Below the pieces are notes generated by a model that was not told the DNA's origin, did no database searches, and saw nothing but the letters and a program-made list of their open reading frames with translations. Both the position numbers and the translations under genes were made by a program. This document shows, piece by piece, positions 9,149 through 18,118 of a stretch of 55,295 nt of DNA. Origin of the DNA: an uncultured Desulfovibrionaceae bacterium (GTDB lineage Bacteria > Desulfobacterota > Desulfovibrionia > Desulfovibrionales > Desulfovibrionaceae); assembly GCA_944324045.1 (NCBI GenBank), contig CALUUT010000004.1, positions 1 through 55,295 on the forward strand, given 5' to 3'. Each line of letters starts with the position of its first letter. Position 1 is the stretch's first letter.

Positions 9149-9907
9149 ATGAATGTTTCACCCCCCTGCTATGGTTTCATTCCAGCGCGTTTCGCCTCAA
9201 GCCGCTTTCCTGGAAAACCCCTTGCGGACATATTGGGAAAACCCATGTTCTGGCATGTATATACCCGGGCCGCGCAGTGCCCGGCGTTTCACTCCGTGAC
9301 GGTGGCGACGGACGACGCGCGTATTGAAAAAGCCGCGCGCGCCCTTGATGTGCCCGTGGTCATGACTCGCGCGGACCATTCCAGCGGAACCGACCGCATC
9401 CATGAGGCCGCGGAAATTCTTGGCGTTCCGGATCATGCGGTTGTGGTCAACATTCAGGGAGACGAGCCCGCGCTTGCCCCGCAGATGCTCAACGAGCTTG
9501 TCGCTCCGTTTTTTGCAGAGCCCGGCCTTATGGCCACGACGCTCGCCCACGAAATCGACGCCCGGGAAGCGGCGCGGCCGGACAGAGTCAAGGTGGTTCT
9601 GTCGCCCAAAGGCGACGCCCTGTATTTTTCCAGAGCCGCGATTCCCTATTCAGAAGCTCAGGACGCCTTGTTCTGGGGCCACATCGGACTGTATGCGTTT
9701 CGCATGGAAGCCCTGCGCGCCATAACAAAACTGCCGCCTTCTCCTCTTGAACGGCGCGAAAGACTTGAACAATTGCGTCTTTTGGAAAACGGCATGAATA
9801 TCCGGGTGGTTCTCACGCGCTTTGCATCGCGTGGAGTGGACCGCCCCGAGGACATTCCCCATATCATTGAAATGATGCGAAACGAACCGCATTGCGTCAA
9901 ACGCTGA
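9149..9907 (+). CDS. kdsB: CMP-KDO synthetase
   Basis: 3-deoxy-manno-octulosonate cytidylyltransferase, which activates KDO with CTP for lipid A core assembly in the cytoplasm. Seen in 252 residues: the N-terminal nucleotide-binding signature [15 protein letters not shown] (about 10-24), ATDD near residue 52, VNIQGDEP near 102-109 and the GHIGLYAFR segment near 174. The start at 9149 is chosen because AAGGA lies five bases upstream; an in-frame ATG at 9113 has none. It indicates an LPS-bearing outer membrane. The TPR gene follows by 41 bases and may be co-transcribed. Confidence 0.95.
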   Translation: MNVSPPCYGFIPARFASSRFPGKPLADILGKPMFWHVYTRAAQCPAFHSVTVATDDARIEKAARALDVPVVMTRADHSSGTDRIHEAAEILGVPDHAVVVNIQGDEPALAPQMLNELVAPFFAEPGLMATTLAHEIDAREAARPDRVKVVLSPKGDALYFSRAAIPYSEAQDALFWGHIGLYAFRMEALRAITKLPPSPLERRERLEQLRLLENGMNIRVVLTRFASRGVDRPEDIPHIIEMMRNEPHCVKR

Positions 9908-9948
9908 CGCATTCTTTCGCGCGCAACCCCATTTTTCCGGATACCGAC

Positions 9949-10761
9949 ATGTCGACAGAACTCATCAAAGCGCGGCAGCTCATAGGTCAGGTGCGCAGCA
10001 ACCTGAAACAGGGAAAAATCATTCCCGCGGCCCAGGGGCTGCATTCGGCCATAAGCATCATCCTGCGCACGTCGCTTCTCATGAACGAAAAGGAAGAATT
10101 CGACAAGCTGCTCCTTGACGCCACCATGACTCTGGCCAACGACCCTCTGGTGCGCCAGAAGTTTCCTCTGGCCATTCAATATAAGCCCGGCGAGGAACGC
10201 CAGCTCCTTGAAGTCCTGCACGCGCTTATGGACGCGCTGCAGGAAGAAACCGTGCGCGCCGCCGAAGATTTTCTGCAAAAAACCCAGGAACGCAAACAAA
10301 AACAACTGGATCAAGCCCGGGAAAATTTGAAGGCCGGCAATCTTGACGCGGCAAAACGCACATTTCAGTCCCTGCGCAACGAGTTTTCCAATGACCCGGA
10401 GCTTATGCGCAACATTGGCGAGGCGCTTTTCGACGCTCAGTTTTTTGAAGAAGCCTGCGAATATCTGGCCAAAGCCCTGGAGCTCAATCCCGGCTCCATC
10501 CAGGTTTACAACCGCATCGGCATCGCCCTGCGCAAGCTTGGCCGCTTCAAGGCCGCGGAACAATATTACCGCAAGGCCATTGAATGGAAGGACGACGATC
10601 CAAACATCTTTTTTAATCTGGGCCGATTGTACGTGGAATGGAAGCAATGGCGCAAGGCCCTGAAAGCAGCCAAAATCGTCTTGCGTCTGAATCCGGATTT
10701 CGAGCCCGCGCAAAAACTCCAGGCTTTTGTGGAAAAAAAACTGGAACGCCTGCAAGACTGA
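9949..10761 (+). CDS. TPR-repeat protein
   Basis: A 270-residue soluble protein without a signal peptide. The N-terminal 110 residues are helical and charged (RQLIGQVRSNLKQGKIIPA). A coiled-coil-like stretch follows (FLQKTQERKQKQLDQAREN), then about four tetratricopeptide repeats from residue 120 on (AKRTFQSLRNEFSNDPE, EACEYLAKALELNPGS, YRKAIEWKDDDPNIF and ALKAAKIVLRLNPDF). TPR proteins usually scaffold other proteins; the partner cannot be told. The start at 9949 has only a weak ribosome site. The gene lies between kdsB and a strong terminator. Its last repeat resembles the end of the receiver-TPR protein at 23084-24484, so the two may be related. Confidence 0.8.
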   Translation: MSTELIKARQLIGQVRSNLKQGKIIPAAQGLHSAISIILRTSLLMNEKEEFDKLLLDATMTLANDPLVRQKFPLAIQYKPGEERQLLEVLHALMDALQEETVRAAEDFLQKTQERKQKQLDQARENLKAGNLDAAKRTFQSLRNEFSNDPELMRNIGEALFDAQFFEEACEYLAKALELNPGSIQVYNRIGIALRKLGRFKAAEQYYRKAIEWKDDDPNIFFNLGRLYVEWKQWRKALKAAKIVLRLNPDFEPAQKLQAFVEKKLERLQD

Positions 10762-10782
10762 CCCGGCGTGTCCGGACTTTTC

Positions 10783-10826
10783 AGCCCGCATGGCCCACGG
10801 CCTGGATGCGGGCTTTTCTTTTTTCA
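10783..10826 (+). terminator. Intrinsic terminator after TPR gene
   Basis: agcccgcat (10783-10791) pairs with atgcgggct (10806-10814), followed by TTTTCTTTTTT. It is a standard strong Rho-independent terminator 22 bases after the TPR stop. Confidence 0.9.
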
Positions 10827-10928
10827 ACGCGCCGCTGCAGGAAAAACAATTCGCCGCTCAAAGCGGCACGACCAAACCGTAAAGACCTATCCGCGTAAAA
10901 ACAAATCCTGTTTCCCGGTTTTATTCGC

Positions 10929-10958
10929 TTGTCCGCAACCCACATTATGCTTTATACT
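10929..10958 (+). promoter_or_regulatory. Possible sigma-70 promoter of the MscS gene
   Basis: TTGTCC (10929-10934) and TATACT (10953-10958) are separated by 18 bases and lie 95 bases before the start codon. The match is moderate. Confidence 0.4.
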
Positions 10959-11052
10959 GAACGCTCTTTTTTTCGCTGGTCTCGCCGCATAGATGACCTC
11001 TTTCGGGATCAGCCGGACGTGCCACCATTTTCATGCTGCAGGCGGAGCGCTC

Positions 11053-12348
11053 ATGAACATATCGATTGAATCACTGAAAAGCATCCTTGAAAATCCCAAT
11101 GTCAAACAGATTCTGAACCGGAATCCGCCGGGGGAAATGCTGTTCGTTTTAATCGCAGTCTGCGTGCTGTGCGTCGTGGTGCATATCGCGTCCGGATACG
11201 TGCAGCAACGAATTGAACGTTTCGTCAATAAAAACAACTGTCGTTTGTCCATACCAGGCGGGAGGGGGGCGGCATCGTCCGGAAACGGCGCAAAAACGGA
11301 GACTTCAGGGCCAGGCTGCATGGATCTTGCCATGTTCGGCCGCGTGTTCAGGGGAATAAAACGGTTTTTATACTTCGGCGTGCTCTACTGGGGCGTGGAC
11401 GCGCTTAATCTCCCGCCGGCCTATGCCCGGGCCGCGACCCTGCTTTTCAATATTCTTTGCGCATACGCCGGCGTCGTCCTTCTTTCCGCGCTCGCGCCCT
11501 TTATCCTGGACCTCTATCTGCGCCGGCACGGCGCCACGCTGGGCACCTCCCGCAACAGAGCCATTCTGCCCATCATGCAAAGCATGGTCTGGGCGCTTGG
11601 ATTCACCTTTCTTCTGGACAATCTCGGCTTTCAGGTTTCCACCATCATCGCAGGTCTCGGCATCATGGGCGTCGCCGTGGGGCTTGCAGGACAAGCCATT
11701 CTAAGCGACTTTTTCAGCTACCTGGTCATTCTTCTGGACCGGCCTTTCAGAATAGGCGACTATGTCGAGCTGGCCGACGGCCGGGCCGGCGACGTGGAAT
11801 ATGTGGGATTAAAAACCACGCGCCTGCGCAATCTGGATGAAGATTTCATCGTTTGCGCCAACTCGGAAATGACCAAAGGCCTCATTACCAATCAGGGCAA
11901 CATCCGGGAACGCAAAGTCGTGACCAACCTTGGGATTACCTATGAAACCTCCATGGAAAAACTCCGGGCCATACCGAACATCTTACATGAAATTATCGAA
12001 AGCTTTCCGGAATGCCGATTTAATCGCGCCTGCTTTCTGGATTATGGGGATTCCAGCCTCAACTACCAGCTTGTCTATTTTGTCAAGGAACGACGCGGCG
12101 GGATTGTGGATTTCATGAACACCCGTTCTGAAGTCAACTTAAGCATCAAGGCGCGCTTTGACGCCCAGGGCATCGATTTTGCGTACCCCACATCCACGAT
12201 TTACCTGAACCGGACTCCGGACTCCGCGCCGCCTGCACAACGCAATGCAGTCCCCAAAAGTCAGGTGCCCCCCCATTCCGCGCCAGAATTCGGCCAGCAG
12301 CCCGAAAACCGGCAATCGAACACGAATGGGGCCTCATCCCATCCCTGA
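11053..12348 (+). CDS. MscS-family mechanosensitive channel
   Basis: A small-conductance mechanosensitive channel protein of 431 residues that releases solutes under hypo-osmotic shock. An N-terminal hydrophobic segment is at about residues 28-50, with two further membrane segments near 100-165. The pore-lining helix and hinge are unmistakable (GLGIMGVAVGLAGQAILSDF, about 215-234), leading into the beta-domain motif RPFRIGDYVEL and the C-terminal domain with TTRLRNLDEDFIVCANS. A proline/glutamine-rich tail follows from about 395. The start at 11053 has GGAG six bases upstream. Confidence 0.93.
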   Translation: MNISIESLKSILENPNVKQILNRNPPGEMLFVLIAVCVLCVVVHIASGYVQQRIERFVNKNNCRLSIPGGRGAASSGNGAKTETSGPGCMDLAMFGRVFRGIKRFLYFGVLYWGVDALNLPPAYARAATLLFNILCAYAGVVLLSALAPFILDLYLRRHGATLGTSRNRAILPIMQSMVWALGFTFLLDNLGFQVSTIIAGLGIMGVAVGLAGQAILSDFFSYLVILLDRPFRIGDYVELADGRAGDVEYVGLKTTRLRNLDEDFIVCANSEMTKGLITNQGNIRERKVVTNLGITYETSMEKLRAIPNILHEIIESFPECRFNRACFLDYGDSSLNYQLVYFVKERRGGIVDFMNTRSEVNLSIKARFDAQGIDFAYPTSTIYLNRTPDSAPPAQRNAVPKSQVPPHSAPEFGQQPENRQSNTNGASSHP

Positions 12349-12451
12349 ACTTGCGGTTTTCCGCAACCTGAGTAACAATACTGGATATGACGCCCTCATG
12401 CAACGCCCCCAACCAACCGAAAAAACGGTTTAAAACGCTTGCTCGTCGGAT

Positions 12452-14128
12452 ATGACGCAATCAAAACGGCCCGCGGGGTTTCTCATTGCCGCGCCCATGA
12501 GCGGCAGCGGCAAAACGCTGGTCAGCGCCGGACTTATGGCCGCTTTACGGGCGCGCGGTTTTTGCGTGCGGCCGTTCAAAGTCGGACCGGACTATATTGA
12601 TCCCTTGCACCACCTTGAAATAACAGGCCGCGTCAGCCACAATCTGGATGCCTGGATGCTCGGCAAACAGGGCTGCCGGGAATTGTTCTTCCGCATCATG
12701 CAAAGCGAAACATGCGCGCCGGATGCATGGGCCGCGTTTTTGAGCTCTCCAGCCTGTCCAGAACCAGAACGCCGGGCCAAAAACGCAGACCCGGCGGCTC
12801 CGGACGTTCGGCCCATTCCCGCGAACGACCCCGCGCCTGAAGCAGGCCCTGAGCCGCGCATTGCGATTGTGGAATCCGCCATGGGACTGTTCGACGGCAT
12901 TTCCGGCGCAAGCAATGCCTGTTCCGGCGCGGAAATGGCGTATTGGCTCAATCTTCCCATAATTCTGGTCATGGACGCCCGCTCCACGGCGCGCACGGCG
13001 GCGGCCATGATTCGCGGCCTGCACGCCTGCGACCCGGATATTTCCTTAAGCGCCGTCATCTTCAACAGGGTGTCTTCCTCAAATCACGCCGCCATGCTGG
13101 CTGAAGCCATGAAATGCATGCTGCCTGAGCTGCCGGTGCTTGGATTTTTGCCGCACGAACAAAAATTTGGCGTGGCCAAACGCCATCTGGGATTGGTTCT
13201 GCCCGGTGAACATGTTTGTGCGCGCAAGACGGAGCTCGCGGCCTGGATTGAAGCAAACCTGGATATGGAGCGCTTGCTTGCCGTGGCGCGCGCATGCCCC
13301 ACAGCGCCCGGCGCGTTCCCGCTCTCGCCCCGGAAAACGAATGCGGCCCACGCTGGCGTTGCGCCAGGCATGGAACCCAAAGACGAGGCCATGCCGGACG
13401 CCGCTCAAAAAGCCACGAACACGACAACGGAGACGGCATACTGCTCAAAAGCCGCTTTCCGGACCAGAATAAAAGAAAAAGTGCGGCTTGCTGTGGCGCG
13501 CGATGAAGCGTTTCGCTTCTTTTATGCGGAAAATCTGCGCCTGCTTGAGGACGCGGGAGCGGAGCTCGTTCCCTTTTCGCCCCTGCGCGACGCCAAATTG
13601 CCGCGCGGCGCGCAGGGACTGTATCTTTGCGGCGGCTATCCGGAGTTGTTCGCGGACAGGCTGTCCCAAAACAAATCCATGCTGCAAAGCGTGGCCGAAT
13701 TTATCCATGCCGGCGGAACAGCATATGCGGAATGCGGCGGAATGCTTTATCTTGGGCGCTCTCTGGCGCTTTCCGAAACAGCCGCGCCCCAAACCATGGC
13801 CAATGTTCTGCCTGTCCGCTTCGCCATGGACACGAAACGGCGCGGGCTGGGATATCGAACGGCGCGCCTGCTCGCGGATTCCTGCCTGGGACCGGCCGGA
13901 ACCACGGCGCGCGGCCATGAGTTTCACTATTCGTATGCGCTCGACGGCCCGGCGCACGCCCCGCTGCCCGCGCCACTTTTCGCCATCAGCAACCGCGAAA
14001 ACAAAGATCTCGGAACAACGGGGTATGTTTTTAAAAACACGGCCGCATCCTATATTCATCTTCATTTCGGCTCATGTCCGGGCATGGCCGAATACTTTGT
14101 CGCATATTGCGCATCCGCCCAAAAATAG
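12452..14128 (+). CDS. cbiA: Cobyrinate a,c-diamide synthase
   Basis: This enzyme amidates cobyrinic acid using ATP and glutamine in cobalamin synthesis. The N-terminal dethiobiotin-synthase-like ATPase starts with the P-loop APMSGSGKTLVS (residues 14-25) and KVGPDYIDP. The C-terminal class I glutamine amidotransferase domain has the nucleophile Cys in AYAECGGMLYLG (about residue 429) and the late His in IHLHFGSCPG. At 558 residues it is about 100 longer than usual: two Pro/Ala-rich, charged linkers (about 108-136 and 282-345) are inserted between conserved blocks. CbiC follows 18 bases later, making a two-gene cobalamin unit. The symbol follows the anaerobic pathway; cobB is the aerobic equivalent. 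Confidence 0.92.
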   Translation: MTQSKRPAGFLIAAPMSGSGKTLVSAGLMAALRARGFCVRPFKVGPDYIDPLHHLEITGRVSHNLDAWMLGKQGCRELFFRIMQSETCAPDAWAAFLSSPACPEPERRAKNADPAAPDVRPIPANDPAPEAGPEPRIAIVESAMGLFDGISGASNACSGAEMAYWLNLPIILVMDARSTARTAAAMIRGLHACDPDISLSAVIFNRVSSSNHAAMLAEAMKCMLPELPVLGFLPHEQKFGVAKRHLGLVLPGEHVCARKTELAAWIEANLDMERLLAVARACPTAPGAFPLSPRKTNAAHAGVAPGMEPKDEAMPDAAQKATNTTTETAYCSKAAFRTRIKEKVRLAVARDEAFRFFYAENLRLLEDAGAELVPFSPLRDAKLPRGAQGLYLCGGYPELFADRLSQNKSMLQSVAEFIHAGGTAYAECGGMLYLGRSLALSETAAPQTMANVLPVRFAMDTKRRGLGYRTARLLADSCLGPAGTTARGHEFHYSYALDGPAHAPLPAPLFAISNRENKDLGTTGYVFKNTAASYIHLHFGSCPGMAEYFVAYCASAQK

Positions 14129-14146
14129 AACAGGAAAGCATCTTCT

Positions 14147-14821
14147 ATGACAAAAAACGAACGCGACGCCTCCCCTCTTCAGCCGTTTTTTACGCCCGAA
14201 AGCATTGAAGCCCAATCTTTCGCCATTATTGACGCAGAAGCGCCGTTTCCCCGGCCTTTTGCCGGCGAGGAATGGGAAATCGCCCGCCGGCTGGTGCATA
14301 CCGCCGGCGACTTCGATATTCTGCGCCATCTCACGTTTCGCAACGACGCCGTGCGCGTGGGCGTCGCGGCTCTGCGCAGGGGCGCGCTCATTCTCACGGA
14401 TACCGAAATGGCAAAAGCGGGGATGCCGGAAAGACGCCTTACGCCGCTTGGAGCGCGCACGCGCTGCATTCTCTCTCTGCCAAAGGTCGCCGAACGCGCG
14501 GCCCGAAACAACTGGACCAGGAGCCGGGCCGCGATTGAAGCGGCCCGCCCGTATCTGCCGGGCTGCATTCTGGCCGTGGGCAACGCCCCCACCGCGCTTT
14601 TGGGACTTTTGGAGTATCTGGACGCAGGCGGCGCGCCGCCAGCCCTGACAATCGCCATGCCGGTCGGGTTTGTCAACGCCGCGGAATCAAAGGAACGCAT
14701 ACTGAAACGCGGCCTGCCGGCCATAGCCATTGCCGGACGCAAAGGCGGCTCGACTCTGGCCGCCGCGACAGTGAACGCGCTTGCGGTCATCGCCCTGCGT
14801 AAAAACAGCGCAACCCCTTAA
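14147..14821 (+). CDS. cbiC: Precorrin-8X/cobalt-precorrin-8 methylmutase
   Basis: CbiC moves a methyl group from C-11 to C-12 of the corrin ring, giving cobyrinic acid, the substrate of the protein encoded just upstream. In 224 residues it shows the family's catalytic His region RRLVHTAGDFDI (about 46-57), ILTDTEMAKAGM, the glycine-rich AVGNAPTALL and the late PVGFVNAAESKERI motif. The start at 14147 follows GGAA. The gene is on the same strand as cbiA and probably forms an operon with it. No cobalamin riboswitch was seen upstream of the pair. Confidence 0.93.
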   Translation: MTKNERDASPLQPFFTPESIEAQSFAIIDAEAPFPRPFAGEEWEIARRLVHTAGDFDILRHLTFRNDAVRVGVAALRRGALILTDTEMAKAGMPERRLTPLGARTRCILSLPKVAERAARNNWTRSRAAIEAARPYLPGCILAVGNAPTALLGLLEYLDAGGAPPALTIAMPVGFVNAAESKERILKRGLPAIAIAGRKGGSTLAAATVNALAVIALRKNSATP

Positions 14822-14858
14822 GCGTTCACAAAACGGGAACGCATGCCAATCATGCGGT

Positions 14859-15773
14859 CTATTCGGCCGCAAGCGGCCTGGTCCAGCGAATCAGCGCGGC
14901 CTTTTCCAGGTCGGAAGTCATCTTGAACAGGGCCTGACCTGAAAGCAGGGCGTCTCCCGATATTTCAAAAACCTTCCATTCCACGGCGCCATCCGCATTC
15001 ACGGCAAGCGGAGCAAACAGCCAGCGCGTTCCATCCGGCGTTTCATCAAAAAACTCCGTCCATTCATAGACGCCGGAATCCCTGCTTTTTTCCATGAGAC
15101 AGCGCGCCCAGGATACGTCGCGGAACGTCTTGCCGTCCCAGGTATAAAGATACAGGGGCAAGGGGCTTTCCATGGATGAATGCTGCGCCGGCATGAACAG
15201 CTCCGCCTTGCCGTCGCCGTTCATGTCTCCCAAAAATTCCGGCCAGTAATCGCCTTCCGCGCCGCAAAAAAAGGTAAACGGGTCCAGCAAAGCATCCGGC
15301 TCTTCCGATGTTTCCTCAGGGCCGCTCCAAAGCAGTTTCCCCCGCGCATCAAAAATTTTCAGCACATAATGGGATCCGGTTTTGATCATACGCGCCACAG
15401 CATCAGGATGTGCCCTGTCCAGGGCGAAAACGCGCTCCATCCAACTGCTCTTGCCGCACACCGGGTCTGCAAAATACGCCTCTGTGGTGACAAGGCATCG
15501 AGACGGAACCCAGCCTTCCAGAGACTGCTCCTCCGTTTCTATCTGAATACGAATCATGCCGTCCCTGGTTTGCTGAACAGTGACCCACTGTTTTGGCTCC
15601 AGCATTCCGACCGCGGGCGAATCTTCGGCCATGTCCCGGGTAATGGCGCACCCCCCGGAAGCAGCCACGGCGTTTTCTCCCACAGACAACGTCTGGGCCT
15701 GAACAAAACCTGTCCAGCCAACCAACAGGCAAAGCAGCGATATTCCAATTCTGTAACAATGCAAACAGTTCAT
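14859..15773 (-). CDS. Secreted SH3-like/FG-GAP-like hypothetical protein
   Basis: A 304-residue protein with a clear signal peptide (hydrophobic core about residues 9-21, likely cleavage after FVQA at residue 26). The mature part starts with an SH3-like beta domain (QWVTVQQTRDGMIRIQIE and LEGWVPSRC). It then has a beta-propeller-like repeat with the acidic calcium-type loop GDMNGDGKAELFMPA. The function is unknown; the layout suits an exported protein that binds cell wall or a ligand. The start at 15773 has GAGGG seven bases upstream; the longer frame to 15890 does not start with a signal peptide. It is convergent with cbiC. I do not recognise a named family. Confidence 0.7.
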   Translation of the reverse strand: MNCLHCYRIGISLLCLLVGWTGFVQAQTLSVGENAVAASGGCAITRDMAEDSPAVGMLEPKQWVTVQQTRDGMIRIQIETEEQSLEGWVPSRCLVTTEAYFADPVCGKSSWMERVFALDRAHPDAVARMIKTGSHYVLKIFDARGKLLWSGPEETSEEPDALLDPFTFFCGAEGDYWPEFLGDMNGDGKAELFMPAQHSSMESPLPLYLYTWDGKTFRDVSWARCLMEKSRDSGVYEWTEFFDETPDGTRWLFAPLAVNADGAVEWKVFEISGDALLSGQALFKMTSDLEKAALIRWTRPLAAE

Positions 15774-16005
15774 TCCACAACCCTCGCAAGCATGCCCACA
15801 ATCTGAAAATACACCGCAACTACTGGAAATTAAGGATAGCTTTACGGCGACAGGCGTTACGCGCGCCGGGCCTCCAGGCCATTTCCGCAAATGGAGCCTG
15901 AAAAGATTTTGCCAATATCTGAAACCGCGTCAATACCCGCGGGAAGTTTTCCCGCCATTTGCCGAAAAATTTTTCAGGCAAAAGACCATTTCTGTGCATC
16001 ATAAC

Positions 16006-16033
16006 AAAAGGCCGCCCTTTCGGGCGGCCTTTT
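16006..16033. terminator. Strong bidirectional terminator
   Basis: aaaaggccgccc (16006-16017) and gggcggcctttt (16022-16033) form a perfect 12-bp stem with a TTTC loop, A-run before and T-run after. On the minus strand it terminates the Cys-rich protein gene ending at 16067. Confidence 0.92.
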
Positions 16034-16066
16034 ACATGCTGCATAACGAGCGCAAACGCTTCCGGG

Positions 16067-16879
16067 TTACTGTCTGGGAAGCGTATCGCCTTCCTCTTCT
16101 GTTTCGCCGTCTCCGTCATCCTCATATTCGACGTCAAGCAACACAAGCTCGCCATGGCCTTCGCCGTCAAGCGTGAATTCCGCCATGTTCCATCCATCCC
16201 TGGGGACTTCGGGCGCGACCCGCAGTTCGTTGAGCAACGCATCCAGACGGTCAAGATGCATATACAGTTCCTCGGAAATATCCTGCTCCTTCCCATCCAG
16301 AATATAACCGCCTGAATATTCGCCGTCGCCGTTTTCATCAACGGCAAGGCGTATCCAGGCCGTATCCCATTTCTCAGGCAGAAATCCGGTCAGCCCCTCT
16401 TCCAGTTCCTCGGAAATGTCCTGAACCGTCATGCGGCCGCCATATGCGATATCATGACTATGCTCAATGGCCGGCTCCTGTCCTTCCTCAAAAAACACGG
16501 TATATACATTTGAAGGACCATATCCGTCAGCCATAAGCTGTTCCGGGTAATCATGAAATATATCCGCAAGCGCGGCCCGCACAGGTTCAAGATTGATATC
16601 CTGAACCTCGCCGTTCACAGTGCAAAACCCTTCAAGAGTCACCGCGCCGCCCGGCGCCACGGCGACCGCAAGTTCAGCCTGCTGCATTCCTTCGGGCAAA
16701 ACGGGCTTGAGAATCTGCACGACCTCCGCCAGAACGGCATCGGGCAAACCGTTTTCTTCGCCGCAACAGCACTCGCCGTCGCATCCCTCGCCGCACTCCG
16801 CATCGCGCCAGTGTTCTTCCGAATCACAGCCGCAGCAGTCTGTATGCCTGCAACAATCAGATTTCGTCTTATCCGTCAT
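16067..16879 (-). CDS. Hypothetical protein with Cys-rich head and acidic tail
   Basis: A 270-residue protein with no signal peptide or membrane segment. Its first 42 residues contain ten cysteines in clusters (CC at 9-10, CCGC at 15-18, C29, C33, CCC at 37-39) plus two histidines, a pattern suggesting metal binding. The rest is acidic. It includes LKPVLPEGMQQAELAVAV (about 56-75), an IFHDYPEQLMADGYG segment, and WIRLAVDENGDGEYSG, which recalls a calcium-type DxNxDG loop. The C-terminal 20 residues are almost all Asp, Glu and Gly. The start has GGAGA upstream. It ends at a strong terminator and stands alone. No family recognised; the metal role is inferred from composition only. Confidence 0.75.
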   Translation of the reverse strand: MTDKTKSDCCRHTDCCGCDSEEHWRDAECGEGCDGECCCGEENGLPDAVLAEVVQILKPVLPEGMQQAELAVAVAPGGAVTLEGFCTVNGEVQDINLEPVRAALADIFHDYPEQLMADGYGPSNVYTVFFEEGQEPAIEHSHDIAYGGRMTVQDISEELEEGLTGFLPEKWDTAWIRLAVDENGDGEYSGGYILDGKEQDISEELYMHLDRLDALLNELRVAPEVPRDGWNMAEFTLDGEGHGELVLLDVEYEDDGDGETEEEGDTLPRQ

Positions 16880-17160
16880 GTTTCATTCTCCTATATAATA
16901 AAAGCGCGCCGGAAAACGCGCAAAACGCGCGTAAAGAGCCGGAAAAAACGCTTTTTCGCATAAATGCCGTCAGCAAACATTGCCTGTACGAGCTATTCGC
17001 CCGCAGGCGTCCACGCCGCATGCGCGGCCAAAATATGGAGCAAACTCCAGGAATGGCTTTTTCGTATCTCCAACTCAGGACTTCTGTAAAGAATGTTTTT
17101 CATCCAGACGAATCCGCCCGCGCGATCTGCCAATAAAAGCCGCAGCGCAGGCCGCGTCTT

Positions 17161-18075
17161 TCATAAGCGCGTCGCCACGACCACACGCTCAAGCCCCGCA
17201 AGATCCCGCATGACGCGCACGCCGTCCCAGCATCCGGACGAACGCGCAAACAGCCCCAGCACGTCCGCACCCTGCCCGCAGCCCATTTCCATGGACAGGA
17301 CTCCGCCCGGTTTAAGGCAAACGCGCGCCAGACGCTCCACGGCCGCCAGATGTTCAAGCCCCGTCGCGGCCGGCGAAACCCCGCCTTCCCCTGCGCTTCG
17401 CCCGTTTTCTGATGCAGGAAGACCCGGCACAAGCGCGCCCGCGGGTTCATATTCACGCACGTCCGGCATAAGCCGCGCATACTCGCGAGCGCTGACATAC
17501 GGCGGATTGGAAACAATCACGTCAAGCGAACAGGGACGAAACAATGGCGTCGTAAAATCCGCACGCATGAAACAAGCCCTGTGGGCAACCCCATGGGCTC
17601 TGGCATTGCGCATGGCCACCGCAAGCGCCGGCGCGGAAATATCCGCGCCGATGCCGGTCCAGTCCGGACGCTCCGCAAGCAGCGTAACCAGAATGCAGCC
17701 CGACCCTGTGCCAAGATCCGCCGCGCGACAGGCCCCCGCCGCCGCATTAAGGACCGTCTCAACCAAAAGTTCGGTTTCAGGACGCGGAATGAGCACCGCG
17801 CGATTGACTTCAAAGTCCCGGCCGTAAAATTCCCGGCTTCCCACAAGATACGCCACGGGTTCGCTTTTACGCCGCCGCGCCACCAGGGCATGCGCGCGTT
17901 CCTGCTCCGATGCGTCAAGAACACGCTCAGGCCAGGCGGCAAGATAGGTTCGATCCCGACCAAGCGCCCAACTGAGAAGGCATTGAGCATCCAGTTCCGG
18001 CGTATCCGTGACCGGGCGCAAATATTGCGCGGCCTCACGAAGAAAGCGGCGTATGGTGATCTGCTGTTTTGGCAT
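17161..18075 (-). CDS. prmC: Release-factor glutamine methyltransferase
   Basis: PrmC (HemK) methylates the Gln of the GGQ motif in RF1 and RF2. In 304 residues it has an N-terminal helical domain, the SAM motif ADLGTGSGCILVTLL (about 124-138) and the substrate motif SNPPYVS (about 192-198). An extra Gly/Ala/Ser-rich loop follows NPPY (LPASENGRSAGEGGVSPAAT), longer than in most homologues. The start at 18075 (MPKQQITIRRFL) has AAAGGG upstream. It is downstream of prfA, its target's gene, but about 375 bases and an intrinsic terminator lie between them. Confidence 0.93.
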   Translation of the reverse strand: MPKQQITIRRFLREAAQYLRPVTDTPELDAQCLLSWALGRDRTYLAAWPERVLDASEQERAHALVARRRKSEPVAYLVGSREFYGRDFEVNRAVLIPRPETELLVETVLNAAAGACRAADLGTGSGCILVTLLAERPDWTGIGADISAPALAVAMRNARAHGVAHRACFMRADFTTPLFRPCSLDVIVSNPPYVSAREYARLMPDVREYEPAGALVPGLPASENGRSAGEGGVSPAATGLEHLAAVERLARVCLKPGGVLSMEMGCGQGADVLGLFARSSGCWDGVRVMRDLAGLERVVVATRL

Positions 18076-18087
18076 GCCCTTTCCCCA

Positions 18088-18118
18088 AAAATAAAAGCCC
18101 TTCGCAGCGCCGAAGGGC
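18088..18118 (-). terminator. Terminator just upstream of prmC
   Basis: On the minus strand gcccttcg (18111-18118) pairs with cgaagggc (18097-18104), followed by TTTTATTTTT (18087-18096). It sits 12 bases before the prmC start and would stop read-through from prfA. It may be an attenuator or the end of a separate small transcript. Confidence 0.75.

Noticed and set aside
12349..12451. Cobalamin riboswitch before the cobalamin genes
   Set aside because: The 100-base gap is too short and lacks the B12-box.
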